Below, in pieces: positions 34,411-45,977 of a stretch of 64,000 bases of DNA. How positions within the stretch are numbered: the first letter of the stretch is position 1; each line of letters opens with the position of its first letter. The translations under genes were made by a program, and so were the position numbers. Below the pieces are notes generated by a model. That model saw only the letters and a program-made list of their open reading frames with translations. It was not told the origin of the DNA and made no database searches. The stretch is from Acanthamoeba sp. SK_2022b. Its lineage: Eukaryota; Discosea; Longamoebia; Acanthamoebidae. The stretch is from the NCBI GenBank assembly GCA_027943245.1, contig JANDJZ010000127.1:1-64000 (forward strand). The letters run 5' to 3'.

Positions 34411-37400
34411 ATGGACGGCAGCTTGGCCCAATTTAGGGCGAGAAAGGCCAAGGGACGGTCGCGAAAGATTTTGGTTAGATGGGCAACCGATCCAGCCGCC
34501 TGCGTCGAGCAATCGTTCAGGCTCGTGCAGTGCTACAGCTTTGGCAATCTACTGAACGACGCCCTCTTGCATTTCGGTTTGGTGCCTCCTTCGGCCGACG
34601 ACTCGCCAAGGTCCCCTGTGGCCGCCCAACCCCACTTTGAGCTTCGCGATGCTGAGGGCAGCGTGTGGCCGCTATCCGCCCTTGTTGAAGAAGAGCTCTC
34701 AGAGGACGACTTCCTCCCTACGAGTGAACAGTCAAGCGGGGACCCATGGCCCGTTGTGTATTTGGTCGAGACTGGGCTCCTCGGCCGACGGTCCGTTGCC
34801 AAAGCCAGCAAGAAGAAGGTACCATCACAGCTCTCAACATCTCTTCTGCTTGGCTTGGTGTCTACGCCGTGTCGTGTCGTGGCTGGTTGCCTAACGCTAG
34901 CGCTGCCCACAGAGCCATGAGACGCGCGCCGCCGGTAAAGCGGACAGCGACGAAGGGACCAACGGCAGCGGCTCGGAACGGAGAAAGAAGGGGAGCAAGG
35001 TGCGGCGCGCGCACAGTGAGGCGCCGGTCGTGGGGCTCCCGGCCACGCTGCCCTTGACGCCGTCCGCCGTCTCGTCGTTGCTGTCTACGGCCGTCGACGA
35101 GCAACTGTCTCCAGTGTCCGCAGCTGTAAAGGGCAGCTCGAGCGAGAGCGAACGGAGGCGTCTCGCCACGTCGCAGCCGGGCATGGCCAAGCGACACAGC
35201 AGCGAGACGCTGTACAAGGGATCGTCGGCCGCGCCTGCGCTGCAGCCGCTCGACCTGGACCATGTCGACAAGAACAGGAAGCGTGTCGAGCCGCAGCCAG
35301 AGGGAGAACTCTCGCCCGATCGCGAAGGCAGCAGGAGCAGTCCTAGGCGTTCCAAGGACCAGCAGGAGAAGGAAGAGCGAAGGAGGGAGAAGGCGAGCAG
35401 TGGCGCCGGCGTACTGGAACCCGAGATAACGAGCCCCCGCCGGCGCCAACACTCAAGTCCGAGAGAAAAGAGCGAAAGCGAAGAACAAAGCGAAAGCGAA
35501 GGTGGTGGAGGATCGAGCACGCCCAAGAAGTCGAGCACGCCGGGGAAGCTCTATGCCGAGATCACGCGTGGCGTGCGCACGCACCTGCGCGCGGCGTCTG
35601 ACACGCTCAGCCGAGATCACCATGACCGGGCGCCGCCATCGTCGTCGTCATCGCCCGACGACCGCGAGGCGAGCGAGAAGGACCACGGTCGCGAGGCGCC
35701 GCCCAAGGAGAAGCGCGACAAGAAGGACAAGCACGACAAAAAGGAAAACGTCATCGTGCGCCTCTTCAGCCAAGGCGAGCGACACAAGGATAAGTCCGCC
35801 GCCGTCAACTCTGGCGCTAGCATCAGTGGCGGAAGCAGCAGCGCCAAGGCCGGCGCAGCGACCAGCGCTTTGGTTGTGCCGATGACGCGAGAGGAGGTCG
35901 AGATTCAGATCACGGGACCGCGCGGCGGCGGGGACGACAACCGGGTGATGATCGTGCACGGGCCAGCCGGCGGGTGTGACGTGGTCCTGACGCCGTCGGT
36001 GGAACCGAGTCTGCCGATGTCGCCCTTCCCAGTGCACAAGAGCGGCATCCGGCTGATTAAGGTCGACTCTGAGCACTGTATCAACCTGCCCCTGATCAAC
36101 TCCGAGATCACTGCGCAGAAGACCTCCTCGAAAGCGGTACGTTCTATTAAATTATGTTTTTTTTTTGAGATTATTTTTCTAAATGATAGAAACAATTAAT
36201 ATTTATTTATATATATTTAATATTACAGACGAAGCTGTTGTGGGAGAAGCCGCCGAGCGTGGTGCTGATCATCAAGAAGCCTCGCGATCCAGTCATCACT
36301 CAGCAGCTGTGCGCAGTGGCTAGGTACGTTCAATTCGCCCCTCAACGTCGTAATGGCCGTCCCAATTGGACAGACGGATTGCTCACGCACTTGCCCCGTG
36401 TGTCGACACAACAGTTGGTTGGAGAAGGAGAAGAAGATGACAGTGCTGATCGAACCAGAGGTGCAGAAGCGGGAGGCCCCGCACTTGACCTCCTTCACTC
36501 AGTTCCTCGAGGACGTGCCCCTCAGCAACAAGGTCGACTTCATCATCACCCTCGGAGGCGACGGAGTACATGGGCCCTCTCCCCCTTTCCTCCCCTTTCT
36601 TGCACTGCCACCAGTTGGTTGACGCTCTCCCCCCGTGGCTCGCGCCCACGCAGACGATCCTGCACGTCAATTCGCTGTTCCCGTATTCGGTGCCACCGGT
36701 CGTGTCCTTCGCGCTGGGCTCGCTCGGCTTCCTGACGCCGTTCGACGTGGCCGAGTTCGAACATCATCTGACCTGCGTGATTCGGGGCGAGTTCTGCCTC
36801 ACGGTGCGGCAACGGCTCGAGGCTCAGATCTTCAAACTAAGCCCTACCGGCGAGTTCGTTGGTTCACCAGGTAAGGCCCAACACAACACAACACAACACA
36901 ACACAACACAACACAACACAACACAACACAACACAACACGACTGTGGGATTAAGAAGCTTACGCATGGTCTGCGCCGTGCAGCATACCAATGCATGAACG
37001 AGGTCGTGATCGATCGGGGCCCGGATTCGCATCTGTGCTCGCTCGAGTGCTACTGCGACGGTCTTCTCATCACCACCATACAGGCTGACGGGTGCTCGCT
37101 CCTCCTCCTCCCTGCTTGCGCCATCAGCATACGCTGGCGCCTGACACCGCCACCAACAACGCAGAGTGATCATCTCATCGACGACGGGTTCGACGGCCTA
37201 TTCGCTCTCGGCCGGCGGCACCATGTGCCATCCGATCGTGCCCGCCGTCTGCTTCACCCCCATCTGCCCGCACTCGCTCTCGTGTCGGCCGATCATGTTC
37301 CCCGACTCGGTCACCCTCCGGATACAGGTTCGTCCCACGCGCCCATGCGATCGCATTTCTCAGGTCGCTCATCGCTCTTTGGTACGCGCGTGCGCGATCG

Positions 37401-37699
37401 ATCGATCGCAGGTGCCCGAGGACGCACGCACACGCGGATGGGTGTCGTTCGATGGCCGCACGCGCACCGAACTCAACTCGCGCGAATATGTGGTCATCAA
37501 GATCTCCCGCTGGCCCATTCCTTGTACGCGCCCTCCCCCACGTTTTCTCCGGTCGTGGGCGATACAACGCCGCGACGCTGACGCGTGAATAACAGGTATA
37601 AATAAGACGGACCACATCGGCGATTGGTTCCGATCGCTGTGCGAATGTTTGAACTGGAACAACCGACAGAAGCAAAAGGCGTTCCCTCCACCCACGTGA
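34411..37699 (+). CDS. NAD kinase with long disordered N terminus
   Basis: NAD kinase makes NADP from NAD with ATP. The catalytic part is unmistakable: [17 protein letters not shown], then [21 protein letters not shown] with the GGDGT motif restored across an intron, [18 protein letters not shown], then [16 protein letters not shown] with the NE motif, and [18 protein letters not shown]. The C-terminal exons give [28 protein letters not shown] and a Trp-rich end ([20 protein letters not shown]). Before the domain lie roughly 550 residues rich in Ser, Lys, Glu and Arg with many potential phosphorylation sites, much longer than in most NAD kinases. The first exon ([16 protein letters not shown]) includes a compact-looking region, [19 protein letters not shown]. 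The start is 206 bases from the divergent F-box gene. Confidence 0.92.
36879..36939. repeat. AACAC pentanucleotide repeat in a NAD kinase intron
   Basis: About 12 tandem copies of a 5-base unit (AACAC) start eight bases after a GTAAGG donor, between the exon ending FVGSP and the exon starting AYQCMNEV. Confidence 0.95.
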
Positions 37700-37860
37700 G
37701 GACAGACACCTTTTGTTCTGCCCCTGGAAGTCAAACAAACACAACCACCACCACAATCAATGAATCCCTCTAGAGCTAAGATTGCTTGTACAAACGACGC
37801 ATTTGCAAGTGTTGCCTCCTTTTCCCTGCCTACGCCACCCCTCCCTGGCTCGCCGTTGGT

Positions 37861-38500
37861 TCACGAGGACGCGGCGCGCTCTCGCTCAATCTTGTCGAGG
37901 ATGTAGGGCATGAAGTGACGGCCGTACCGCGCCTGCAGCTCCGGCAGCCGGTAGTCCTTCCCCGTAACCCTCCCTACGGGTGTGGTGGCGTGTCCCTCAC
38001 GTCATGAATGTCGAGCGCCATCACCACCACCACTATGTGTGCGAGTGCATGAGGGAGCGTACCGCGACACTTGGCCGAGCCGCAGAGACAGTCGAGCTGG
38101 ATGAAGTCGTTGGACTCGGAGAGGGCGTAGTCGTAGAAGAGCTCCTCGCCTTGGGCGATATCTCGCATTGCCACGATCACGTCCTTGTCTGCGAACCACA
38201 CGTTCGGCTCACAACTGTCGACGCGGCGTGCGTTGTGTGGTGTGAGTAAGCAATAAACGAACTCTTGGTATGCAAATGAATTACAACCTAAGATGAGTGT
38301 TAGCTAAGGCACGGAACACCTAAACACCAAACACCAACACACGTACCTATGGTTGCAGTGCCACTCGTACTTCTGCTGTTCGGTCATGTCCGTGTCGGAG
38401 TGGTACCCGCTGTAGATCTCCTCGTCCACCTGGTAGGCGATGCGGAAGAACTTGCGTCGCCTCTCCCTGGGCCAACTGCAACGCATCACCGCGTCAGTGG

Positions 38501-38553
<53 letters not shown>

Positions 38554-38897
38554 AGCTGACCTTTTGATGTCGGCCAGAGTGAACTCAAACTTGTGCTGGT
38601 CCTCGTACGGGTAAAAGATTACTTCTCCTTCCTACGGGTGGGTGAGCGAGCTGTCACAGCTGGGAAAGGAGAAGGTGGGGCTGCGCACGCGAATGTCTTG
38701 CGCGGCATGCCAGCCGAGGGACTCGGGCCCATGGTGCTTGGGGTACTCCACCCCGCTGTTCCCCACGCGCACCTGTGCAGGCCCAGTCGTTTTTGTTGTT
38801 ATGCTTGAGCGTCAAAAACACCAAGCATTGGAGGAGCCGAAACCTTGGGGTTGAGCCCGTGAAAGCCTGGGTCTGCGACCGCGTTGCTGTGGTCCAT
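37861..38897 (-). CDS. SET-domain protein
   Basis: A small SET-domain protein, probably a protein lysine methyltransferase. Exon 1 begins MDHSNAVADPGFHGLNPK and joins in phase to VRVGNSGVEYPKHHGPESLG. The next exons give EGEVIFYPYEDQHKFEFTL and FFRIAYQVDEEIYSGYHSDT, then EWHCNH|SCEPNVWFADKDVIVA, containing NHSCEPN, the SET motif that builds the pseudoknot and S-adenosylmethionine site. IAQGEELFYDYALSES carries the catalytic Tyr, and LDCLCGSAKCRG a post-SET-like CxCxxxxC. It ends ERERAAS-stop. The compact size resembles Dictyostelium-type stand-alone SET proteins. A CA repeat lies in an intron. It converges on the NAD kinase gene. Confidence 0.85.
38503..38551. repeat. CA microsatellite in a SET-gene intron
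   Basis: About 24 CA units lie just upstream (on the minus strand) of the exon starting SWPRERRRKFF. Confidence 0.95.
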
Positions 38898-39904
38898 GGA
38901 GGGAGGTGAAAAGCTTTTTTTCTTTTTGGTTTTTTTTCCCGCTTAGTGTCGCTTGGTTTCTGTTCTGACACTTGTAACCTGTTTGCCAAACAGTAGAAGC
39001 AACACTGCTGGAAGTAGGTGTGTAGTGTTGGACAATGATAGTATGAGTAGGAACAAGTGAGAGAGCCACTTTCTCTGCTTCTATTGTGTCACTATCTCTG
39101 CCTGGCTGCCACCCACATTCATGAGCACCATTTAAATCATTGGTAGTGATGATTTGAGAATTCCTAAGGGGGAGGTAACCTCCTACATCCCAAGTGCAGA
39201 TGGGCAATGCTAGTCAAACAGCATCATCTCTCACTACAGTAAATTCCTTTCATCACCAGCTACATTGCCCTTCACATTCATTTCATGCAGTTTTATGTGG
39301 CAGCCTCTTTTACATTAGCAGGTGCCAGCCAATCCACTTCATGAAAAAGAAGATATCATGCATATTACAGAAATGAAGGTAAGTTCCCCTAGCATTGGCT
39401 CACACATCCACCTGCAGCATAGTGTTCAAGCCTGAAGAATTATAACGGTTCGGCTGGCCAAAGCTTGTACAGCAGATACCTAATAATCCAGGATGATATA
39501 TATCACTTAGCGTACAGTGTACAATGTGTAGTTGAGGTTGGGCCAAGCTTTTTTGCTGCGGTATTTATTTACGCATGTGTAAGGAAAGTATTGAGAAAAG
39601 CTGGTGACGAACGCAGGGCGAAGCATGATGCAATGGTGAGCAATGATTTTGAGGGATACCGTAGTCCGCAGCGATTGACGTGCTGTGCCACGTCACGCTT
39701 AGCGATTTGAACGCTTAACGATTTAGCTCTGTGCAAGGTGAATCAAACACGTTCCATCTTCCCAAGAACGCCCTGGTAGTAATTGGGTAGTAACCCGCCT
39801 AGCTATCAACAAGAGGGAGAACAGGCCAAAGAGGGTAAACTGATTCTTCGTTCTTATGCCTCCTTTTGTTGCGTTGCCCTGCTCATGTGTGCTGTAGGCC
39901 AGCC
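38898..39904. other. Lower-GC intergenic region, no gene seen
   Basis: About 1 kb of reduced GC. It contains a short imperfect tandem unit (ACGCTTAGCGATTTGA then ACGCTTAACGATTTAG) at about 39696-39727. Open frames lack splice continuity and recognisable protein motifs. Confidence 0.5.
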
Positions 39905-40456
39905 ATGAGAATCAATAGTACCATTGTTAGACAGTGGCGGAACAAGCTGCCGCGATCCCCTCTGCTTCAGTTGTGGTCGGCTGACGACCTGAGCGCGTTC
40001 CTGTCTGACCTCGACCTCACCTACTCATCGGCCGTCGTTTCCTCCGTACGCGCTTAGCTGTGACACACAGGCGCCAAAGCTGACACTGCTGGCGTGCTTG
40101 GTGGATGATGCAGGTTGCGTGGCAGGAGACCGATGGCCCAAGAGCGCTGGCCGCTCTTGCTCAATCCAAGCAGTCGTTGTTTGAGCTACTGCAACTCAAA
40201 GACAAGCAACGGGACGATGGCGAGAAGATCGTGCGCGCGCTCCAAGGCAAGCTCGAGGAATCCAAGGCTTTGGCCCAAGGTATGCCGCGTTCACCTGGAG
40301 ATGTCTGCGCGCCTAGCTCTATCTTACGCCACACGGTCGGCAACAGAGTTTCAGGGCAAGTGGGCTGAGTTCTGGGCCACAGGAGACCAAGTCAGTTTGG
40401 AGCGACTCAAGGACAAGATGAAGGTGGCCATCCAATCATACATCGCCTCAAGTTAA
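39905..40456 (+). CDS. Small helical protein, unknown
   Basis: Three exons join cleanly in phase. Exon 1 starts MRINSTIVRQWRNKLPRSPL and ends SAVVSS at GTACGC. Exon 2, after GATGCAG, gives a mostly helical stretch ending LEESKALAQ in phase 1. Exon 3 restores Glu at the junction and encodes FQGKWAEFWATGDQVSLERL, ending SYIASS-stop. The product is about 140 residues, with a heptad-like central helix and no membrane segment. It has some look of ESCRT-I VPS37-type helical proteins, but no diagnostic motif supports that. The next gene starts within about 60 bases, so the two transcription units are tightly packed or might be one. Confidence 0.6.
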
Positions 40457-40509
40457 ACAGAAAAGGCTCATGGATCACTGTGGGCTTTCATACGGTGTGA
40501 CCAACGCAG

Positions 40510-42237
40510 GGGTGTCTGTGGGGCATGTTCATTGGTGATGCCCTCTCCATGCCCGTGCACTGGTGCTACGATGTGGTGGCGATGAAGCGCAAATACGGGC
40601 GCGTCAAGGAGTACATGTAGGGCTCTCTCCGCTTACACAGCCAGACGCCTGTCTTATTCTGAGCTGACGAGGATTCCCGAGATGCAGGCCTGCACCCGAC
40701 ACCGTTGACAACACCATCATGTACAAGCACTGGAAGACCAACAGCTCGCACTCTAAAGATGTACTGTCACCACGCACACGCACACGCACACGCACACGCA
40801 CACGCACACGCACACGCACACGCACACGCACACGCACACGCCAGCCTCATTGAACTTACAAACAACGCAGGTCATAGGCAAGGTGATCAACCACGACACG
40901 GCGCATCTGTGGAAGCAGCCCTACACGCACTACCACGCAGGGATGAAGGCGGGCGAGAACACCCTCGACCTCCGCCTCGCTCGAGGTACGGTTGGGCGCT
41001 CCACAGCATCCAGATCTGTTCCCTGACCCTGACTACCGACACCAAAGTGCTGAGCCGAAGTATGGCCAAGGAGCGGGAGTACAATGCAGCGGCCTACCTG
41101 CGCGACTTTGCCGAATTTATGACCACTCCAGGTAACACCAACCTGTTCGTGACCGCGGACTGAGGTGGCACACTGAAGATGCTGTGACTAACAACGTGCT
41201 TAAAGGCTCGCATAACGACGTGTACGCCGATTCCTTCCTGCGGCAGTTCTTCTACAACCACAAGGTTCTCGGCAAGGAGCTAGAGGACAGCGCTGGAGAA
41301 ATGAATCACGACACAGCTTCCGGCGTACACCCTCTTCGCCTAATCAGCCTGCCCTTCTTCTATTGGACGCTCACTTACGCATGTACATGTATAGGCTGGC
41401 CTGGTGTCGGTTCCGCTTGTGACAGTTATCTCGCTGGACCAGCCCTTGTTGTCGTCCAACGAAGCCGTACAGCGCTGCAAAATCGCGGTTGATTCGTTCA
41501 TTGCGCGTCGTGTCACTGACTGACAAGAGCGTCTTCATGATAACGACAGGTGAGCAGGCACGTCATGCTCACTCACCGATCGGAGCGATTGGTCCGCTTC
41601 GGCACTCTCTACTCGTCGCTTCTGTCGTATCTGCTGCTGCACGACACCAAGGAGGACGCCAAACGCGCCATAGAACTGGCCGGCCAGGAGATGGGCGTTG
41701 ACTTTGCCGAACTGGCCTCATACAAGCTCAGCGATACTGGTGCCTCCCACCTCCTGCCTCCGCCTGAGTGTCTTGCTTACCCATTCTCCCACATGTGGAC
41801 GTGAACCCAATGGCAGTGGTGCTGGGAAGCATGTTCAGCATCGCTTGCTACATAAGCGACACCATGCCATCACTCGTATATCTAGTTTACAAGTACCTCG
41901 ACGAGAGCACTGACGATCTGACGGGCTGCTTCGAGGAGGCTGTCCTCGCCAATACAAACTGCGGCGGCGAGAACTGCCACAGGTGTGCAACTCCCAATGC
42001 TGGCGGCTTCGGCCAACACCTACACATGGCTAACACCTACACATGGCTTCGTGCACGTGTATATCAAGAGGTGCGCTGGTGGGTGCGTTGGTAGGCGCCA
42101 TCACAGGAGTCTCCAAGATCCCTTCTCACCTGCTCGAGGGCTTGCATGCGAGGGAAGAGATGGAGAAGGAGATCAACGAGTTCGTCGACATTGCCATCGC
42201 CAAGATCAAGACACGGCGTGCTCACCATGATGCCTAG
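40510..42237 (+). CDS. ADP-ribosylglycohydrolase-like protein
   Basis: A member of the ARH/DraG fold family, which binds metal and removes ADP-ribose or acts on related substrates. The first clear exon encodes GCLWGMFIGDALSMPVHWCY, the family N-terminal signature. Later exons carry APDTVDNTIMYKHWKTN, YTHYHAGMKAGENTLDLRLA, GSHNDVYADSFLRQFFYN, GLVSVPLVTVISLD, VSRHVMLTHRSERLVRFG, CFEEAVLANTNCGGENCHRG and ALVGALVGAITGVSKIP, ending RRAHHDA-stop. The metal-site pattern is variant: GGEN replaces the usual GGDTD and HND stands where DD is common, as in a subfamily with the HAGxxAGENT motif. The N-terminal start is unresolved: an ATG at 40470 would need a 15-base intron, too short to be credible. A CACACG repeat lies in an early intron. 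Confidence 0.78.
40771..40841. repeat. CACACG hexanucleotide repeat
   Basis: About 12 tandem CACACG units lie in the intron after the exon encoding HWKTNSSHSKD of the ADP-ribosylglycohydrolase-like gene. Confidence 0.95.
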
Positions 42238-42548
42238 CTCTGAGAGACTCCTCTACCCAACTGAAGAGCCCCAAATACAGACGCACTACTCATTGTTGCC
42301 TTTGTGGGCCTGCAGAACGCCAGAGTGCTCTACAGACTAAACAGTCTTGCTCTCTCTCCGTAGCCAGGAGGCCACTTCAGGCCACCATGATCTCCTCGCG
42401 AAGGCTGGAGCTTTCGGTTGGTGTGTCCGTAGTGATGGTTGTGGACCCGAGGGTGAGACGCTCCGAGATCGAACAGGAACCAGGCGAGAACCAAGAAGGG
42501 TGAATGGGTTCGGCGAAGACACCAATGCGCGTCCCTCAATCGCTGGCC

Positions 42549-44041
42549 TTAGTAATAGGCGGTGTCCTTGGTGGCATGGCGGGCGACCGAACGGAAGCCC
42601 TCCTCCTTGCCCTTGGCCCACAGGTAGTAGTCCAGTTTCATCGAGTTGAGCTCTACGCCCGTCGCAGCTTGCCGGTCACTCTGCCACACCTCGACGATAG
42701 CGTCGCAGGCAGCAATCGCCAAGCACCGCAGCTCCACCTCGCCGTCGCCCTTGGCCAGGTCCTCGTTGGCGTCCACCTTGGCGCTCAGCGAGTCGCTCAG
42801 CTCCAGGATGCCCAACTTTGGTGATGGTTTACCACAGCGCGGGAGGGGGGGGGGGCTCAGCAATCTGCAGTAGCTGCTGAACACGAGCCAAACCGTTGCC
42901 GCCTTACCTTCCTGAGCACCGCCGGGAGAACGTTATCGGCGAACACGGTGACGTCGTGGATGTCGGTGAAGTCAAAGCGCGGCTCCTTCGCCTGACCGAC
43001 GTTTGGACCGACGTGTGGTCGTTTAGACCAGAGGTGAGCGGCAAGGTGGCCTTTTGGGGCTCAGAGCGGCGCTGGCAGTACCCGCATGTGGCGGTAGAGA
43101 TCGGCGGCCAGCAGCTGGGCCTTCTTCAGGATAAGCACCTCCCTGTCCTTATAGGTGGCCTTGTCGGCAAAACCGGGAAAGGTGGCGACCAGCTTCTCCA
43201 CGAACTGGGCGGCAACGTGCGGGCCCTCCGGGATGGCCTTGACGGTGCGCACGATCCACTCGCCCAGCCCGTTGGCGCAGCCCTCTCGCTCCAGCGTGTG
43301 GGCAGTCTCGTTGAGCACTTCCTGCAGCATGGTGCCGAGCGGATGGAGCGGCCCGGGAGTGGACATGAAGATGGCCCCGCCATAAACGTCACGGTCCTCG
43401 AACAGCGGAATGTCAAAGAGCTCGCCCACCTGCGCGAGCGTGATCTCCTTCAGGTACTGCGTGTTGACGGTCGACCTGCAGAGACGCAAGGGTCAAGGTC
43501 AAGTGACTCCAACAAATTGCTCTGCCAGGGTGGGGGTGCAGCAAGGCCCGTACCCAGATATGTACATGCCCAGCAGGCCGCGCTGGATGGTCTCGAATGC
43601 GCCCTACAACGCTCATACGAAGTGCAGGTGTGCAGAGTGAGGGGAGTTGTTCTATTTCGACGGTCGCGCTATCGCGCCGCTTTGGTGTCAGTGCGCTCCG
43701 TACCCGATGGCGTGCCTGGTGGAGCGGGACACGGAAGCCGCTGCCAAAGTTGAGCAGCGCAAGGAGCCCCCAGAAGCCCACCTCTTCGTCTAGTGAGGTA
43801 AAACGAAGCGGATAGCCCCGTGACGCTGCCTTGCTCTCAAATTCGGCTGCGCGCAGTCAACGCTGCAGTGAGCATAAAATAGCTGGGCATCAACACAGGC
43901 GCGGTGCGACGAACCAGGGTCGAGGCTCTTTACAAAGGTAGAGATGGCCTTGTGGTTAATCTTTACGTCTTGAGCATTATCTCGCACGAATCGCGCGGAC
44001 GATCGAACCTGCTCGAACAAAGTCTCGCTGGCCCCTTCCAT
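42549..44041 (-). CDS. Queuosine salvage protein (DUF2419, QNG1-like)
   Basis: QNG1/DUF2419 proteins release queuine base from queuosine 5'-phosphate so that eukaryotes can reuse it for tRNA. Exon 1 begins MEGASETLFEQVRSSARFVR and includes DVKINHKAISTFVKSLDP. The next exon, in phase, gives LDEEVGFWGLLALLNFGSGF, the family core with the LNFGSG motif. Following exons include GAFETIQRGLLGMYISG, ITLAQVGELFDIP, FPGFADKATYKDREVLILKK (Q/KA.. helix), FDFTDIHDVTVFADNVLP, then LGILELSDSL, EVELRCLAIAACDAIVEVW and LNSMKLDYYLWAKGKE, ending in an Arg/His-rich stretch and TAYY-stop. The LDYxLW and terminal aromatic pair match the family. Acanthamoeba-like amoebae eat bacteria, a source of queuine. It is divergent from PRP38B. 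Confidence 0.8.
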
Positions 44042-44201
44042 CTCGCTTGCTCGAGCCAAAAGCAATAAAACAAAGAAAATTGTGAGAAAACGCAGACCGG
44101 GTGATGGTGCCCCGAACAAGACAAGAAAAAGAAAGTTTTCTTCGTGCAGATCACAGCCATCAGCCACAGATCTCTTCCCCGTTTCCAGTCAATTCGTCTA
44201 A

Positions 44202-45977
44202 ATGCAAGGTGGAATGCCGTATGGCTACTCTCAGCAAGGGTACCCTGCTGCTGCTATGGGGTATGCCGATCCCGCAGCGATGGCAGCCTATGGCCAGCAG
44301 CAAGGGTACATGATGCAGCAATCATACCCTGGAATGCACCACGTGATGATGATGCAAGGGGTACCGCCGGTCTCTGGTGTGCCTGTTCCCCCCGTAATGA
44401 TCCCAGGCGTGCCTCCAGTATCAGGGATCCCCATTCCAGGCGCCGAGGAACAACATGAGGAGGAGGAAGAGATTTCCGAGGAGAGGAAACAGAGGCGAAA
44501 AGAGAGAAAAGAGACTCGCGAGAAGAAGAACAAGCTCGAGCTTCATGGCAATCTCGAGAAGATGAACCTCTCCGATCTGATCTACAACAACATTCTCGGT
44601 TCCACCTACTTCAAAAGCCTCTAGTATGCCCCCTCTGCTCATGCTCCTGATACCATCGCATTCTATACTCATTCTTCTCTACGTACGCAGCAAGCTGAAG
44701 ACCTATCACGAGATTATAGACGAGATCTACTATTCGGTTGAGCATTTAGGTCAGTACCCCGATTGAGGTTACTCGCCTCTCTCTCTCTCTCTCTCTTTCA
44801 CTAAGTTTATGTTCCAGCAATTTTGACGCCACCACTCACCGTTTTCTTGTACGTTGTAGAGCCGTGGATGCCTAACTCGAAGATGGCTTCGCAAGCGTGG
44901 TGCCTTATGTACAAATGCTTCACCATCAAGTTGACCAAGAAGCAGGTCACTGGCATGCTCGATCACGCCGACTCACCGTACGTCTGTTGCCTCTCGCTCT
45001 ACCTTAAACCGCCACCCGTTCAGTTCTGCTTACCTTCTCTCCGTTGGGCCTCTGCACTCAGATACATTCGTGGCATTGGTTTCCTGTACCTGCGCATGTG
45101 CACCAACCCGAAGCTGCTGTGGGACTGGTTCGAGCCCTATCTCGCCGATGAAGAAGAGATCACCATCCGATACAAAGGCAAACCAACGTAAGTCTAACCT
45201 GCTCGCTGTCATGCATGCGTGCGTGCATGTTCGTGCGTGTACTTACAGTGACGTGTTGTAGGACGATTGGTTCTTTTGTGGAGGACCTCCTGACGACGAT
45301 TAAGTTCGTGGACACCGTCATGCCGCGCTTCCCCGCGCTCGTGGGCAAGGAGATCAATGAGCGCTTGGCTGAGTGGCATCGACAGAACCCCGGCGTCGTC
45401 CGTAAGCCCACCGAAATCGCTAACGACGATAGCCAGAAGAGCGGACAGCGAAGTCGAGGCGGCGGTTCCAGCTCTAGCAGCCGCTCCGGCAGTTCCAGCT
45501 CAAGCAGCAGGGACCGAGGACGAAGCGATCGGGACTCGGGCCGAGTCTACAAGCGATCGCGCTCGCGGTCGAGGGAACGAAGCCGAGGCGGAAGCAGAGA
45601 CCGAGGGTCGCGACGCGACGACGAGCGGGACCGCGACAGGAAGCGAGCGCGTACCTCAAGGTCGCGCAGCCGATCGCCCAGCAGGCGGTCTCCCGATCGA
45701 ACAGCTGTACAGAAGAAGCCACCCAGGTACGGCAACTTGCACTTCGCTCTTCGCTCTTCGCTCTCTTCCTGAGTGTCGAAGCTAATCAACGTATGTTCTT
45801 CTTCACCTTCATCCTCATACACGTTGCAGTGCTGAGCATCTGGCGCGGATGAAGATGCTGGCGGCCAAGTACGGTTCTACAAGCGCAGCGGCGCCGTCAG
45901 CCCAGGGCGAACGCAAGGCGCCGCTGGCGTCGTCGGCCACGGAAAAGGACACGATGGTGCTCGGCAGAAGGTACTAA
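44202..45977 (+). CDS. PRP38 family pre-mRNA splicing factor (PRP38B type)
   Basis: PRP38 proteins act in the spliceosomal tri-snRNP during activation. The N-terminal exon has a Gly/Tyr/Gln/Met/Pro-rich disordered region (MQGGMPYGYSQQGYPAAAMG), a VPPVSG repeat and a charged coil (EERKQRRKERKETREKKNK). The PRP38 domain follows: NLSDLIYNNILGSTYFKSL|, then KTYHEIIDEIYYSVEHLEPW, YKCFTIKLTKKQVTGMLDH, PYIRGIGFLYLRMC, LLWDWFEPYLADEEEI, and FVEDLLTTIKFVDTVMPRFP. The C-terminal part is an RS domain (YKRSRSRSRERSRGG) and a last exon ends MVLGRRY-stop. Intron phases are consistent throughout. Loss of a tri-snRNP partner function cannot be judged from one gene. Confidence 0.92.

Noticed and set aside
39194..39376. 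Open frame of 60 codons between the SET and small helical genes
   Set aside because: Lower-GC DNA with no motif, no splice continuity and no similarity to neighbouring relics.
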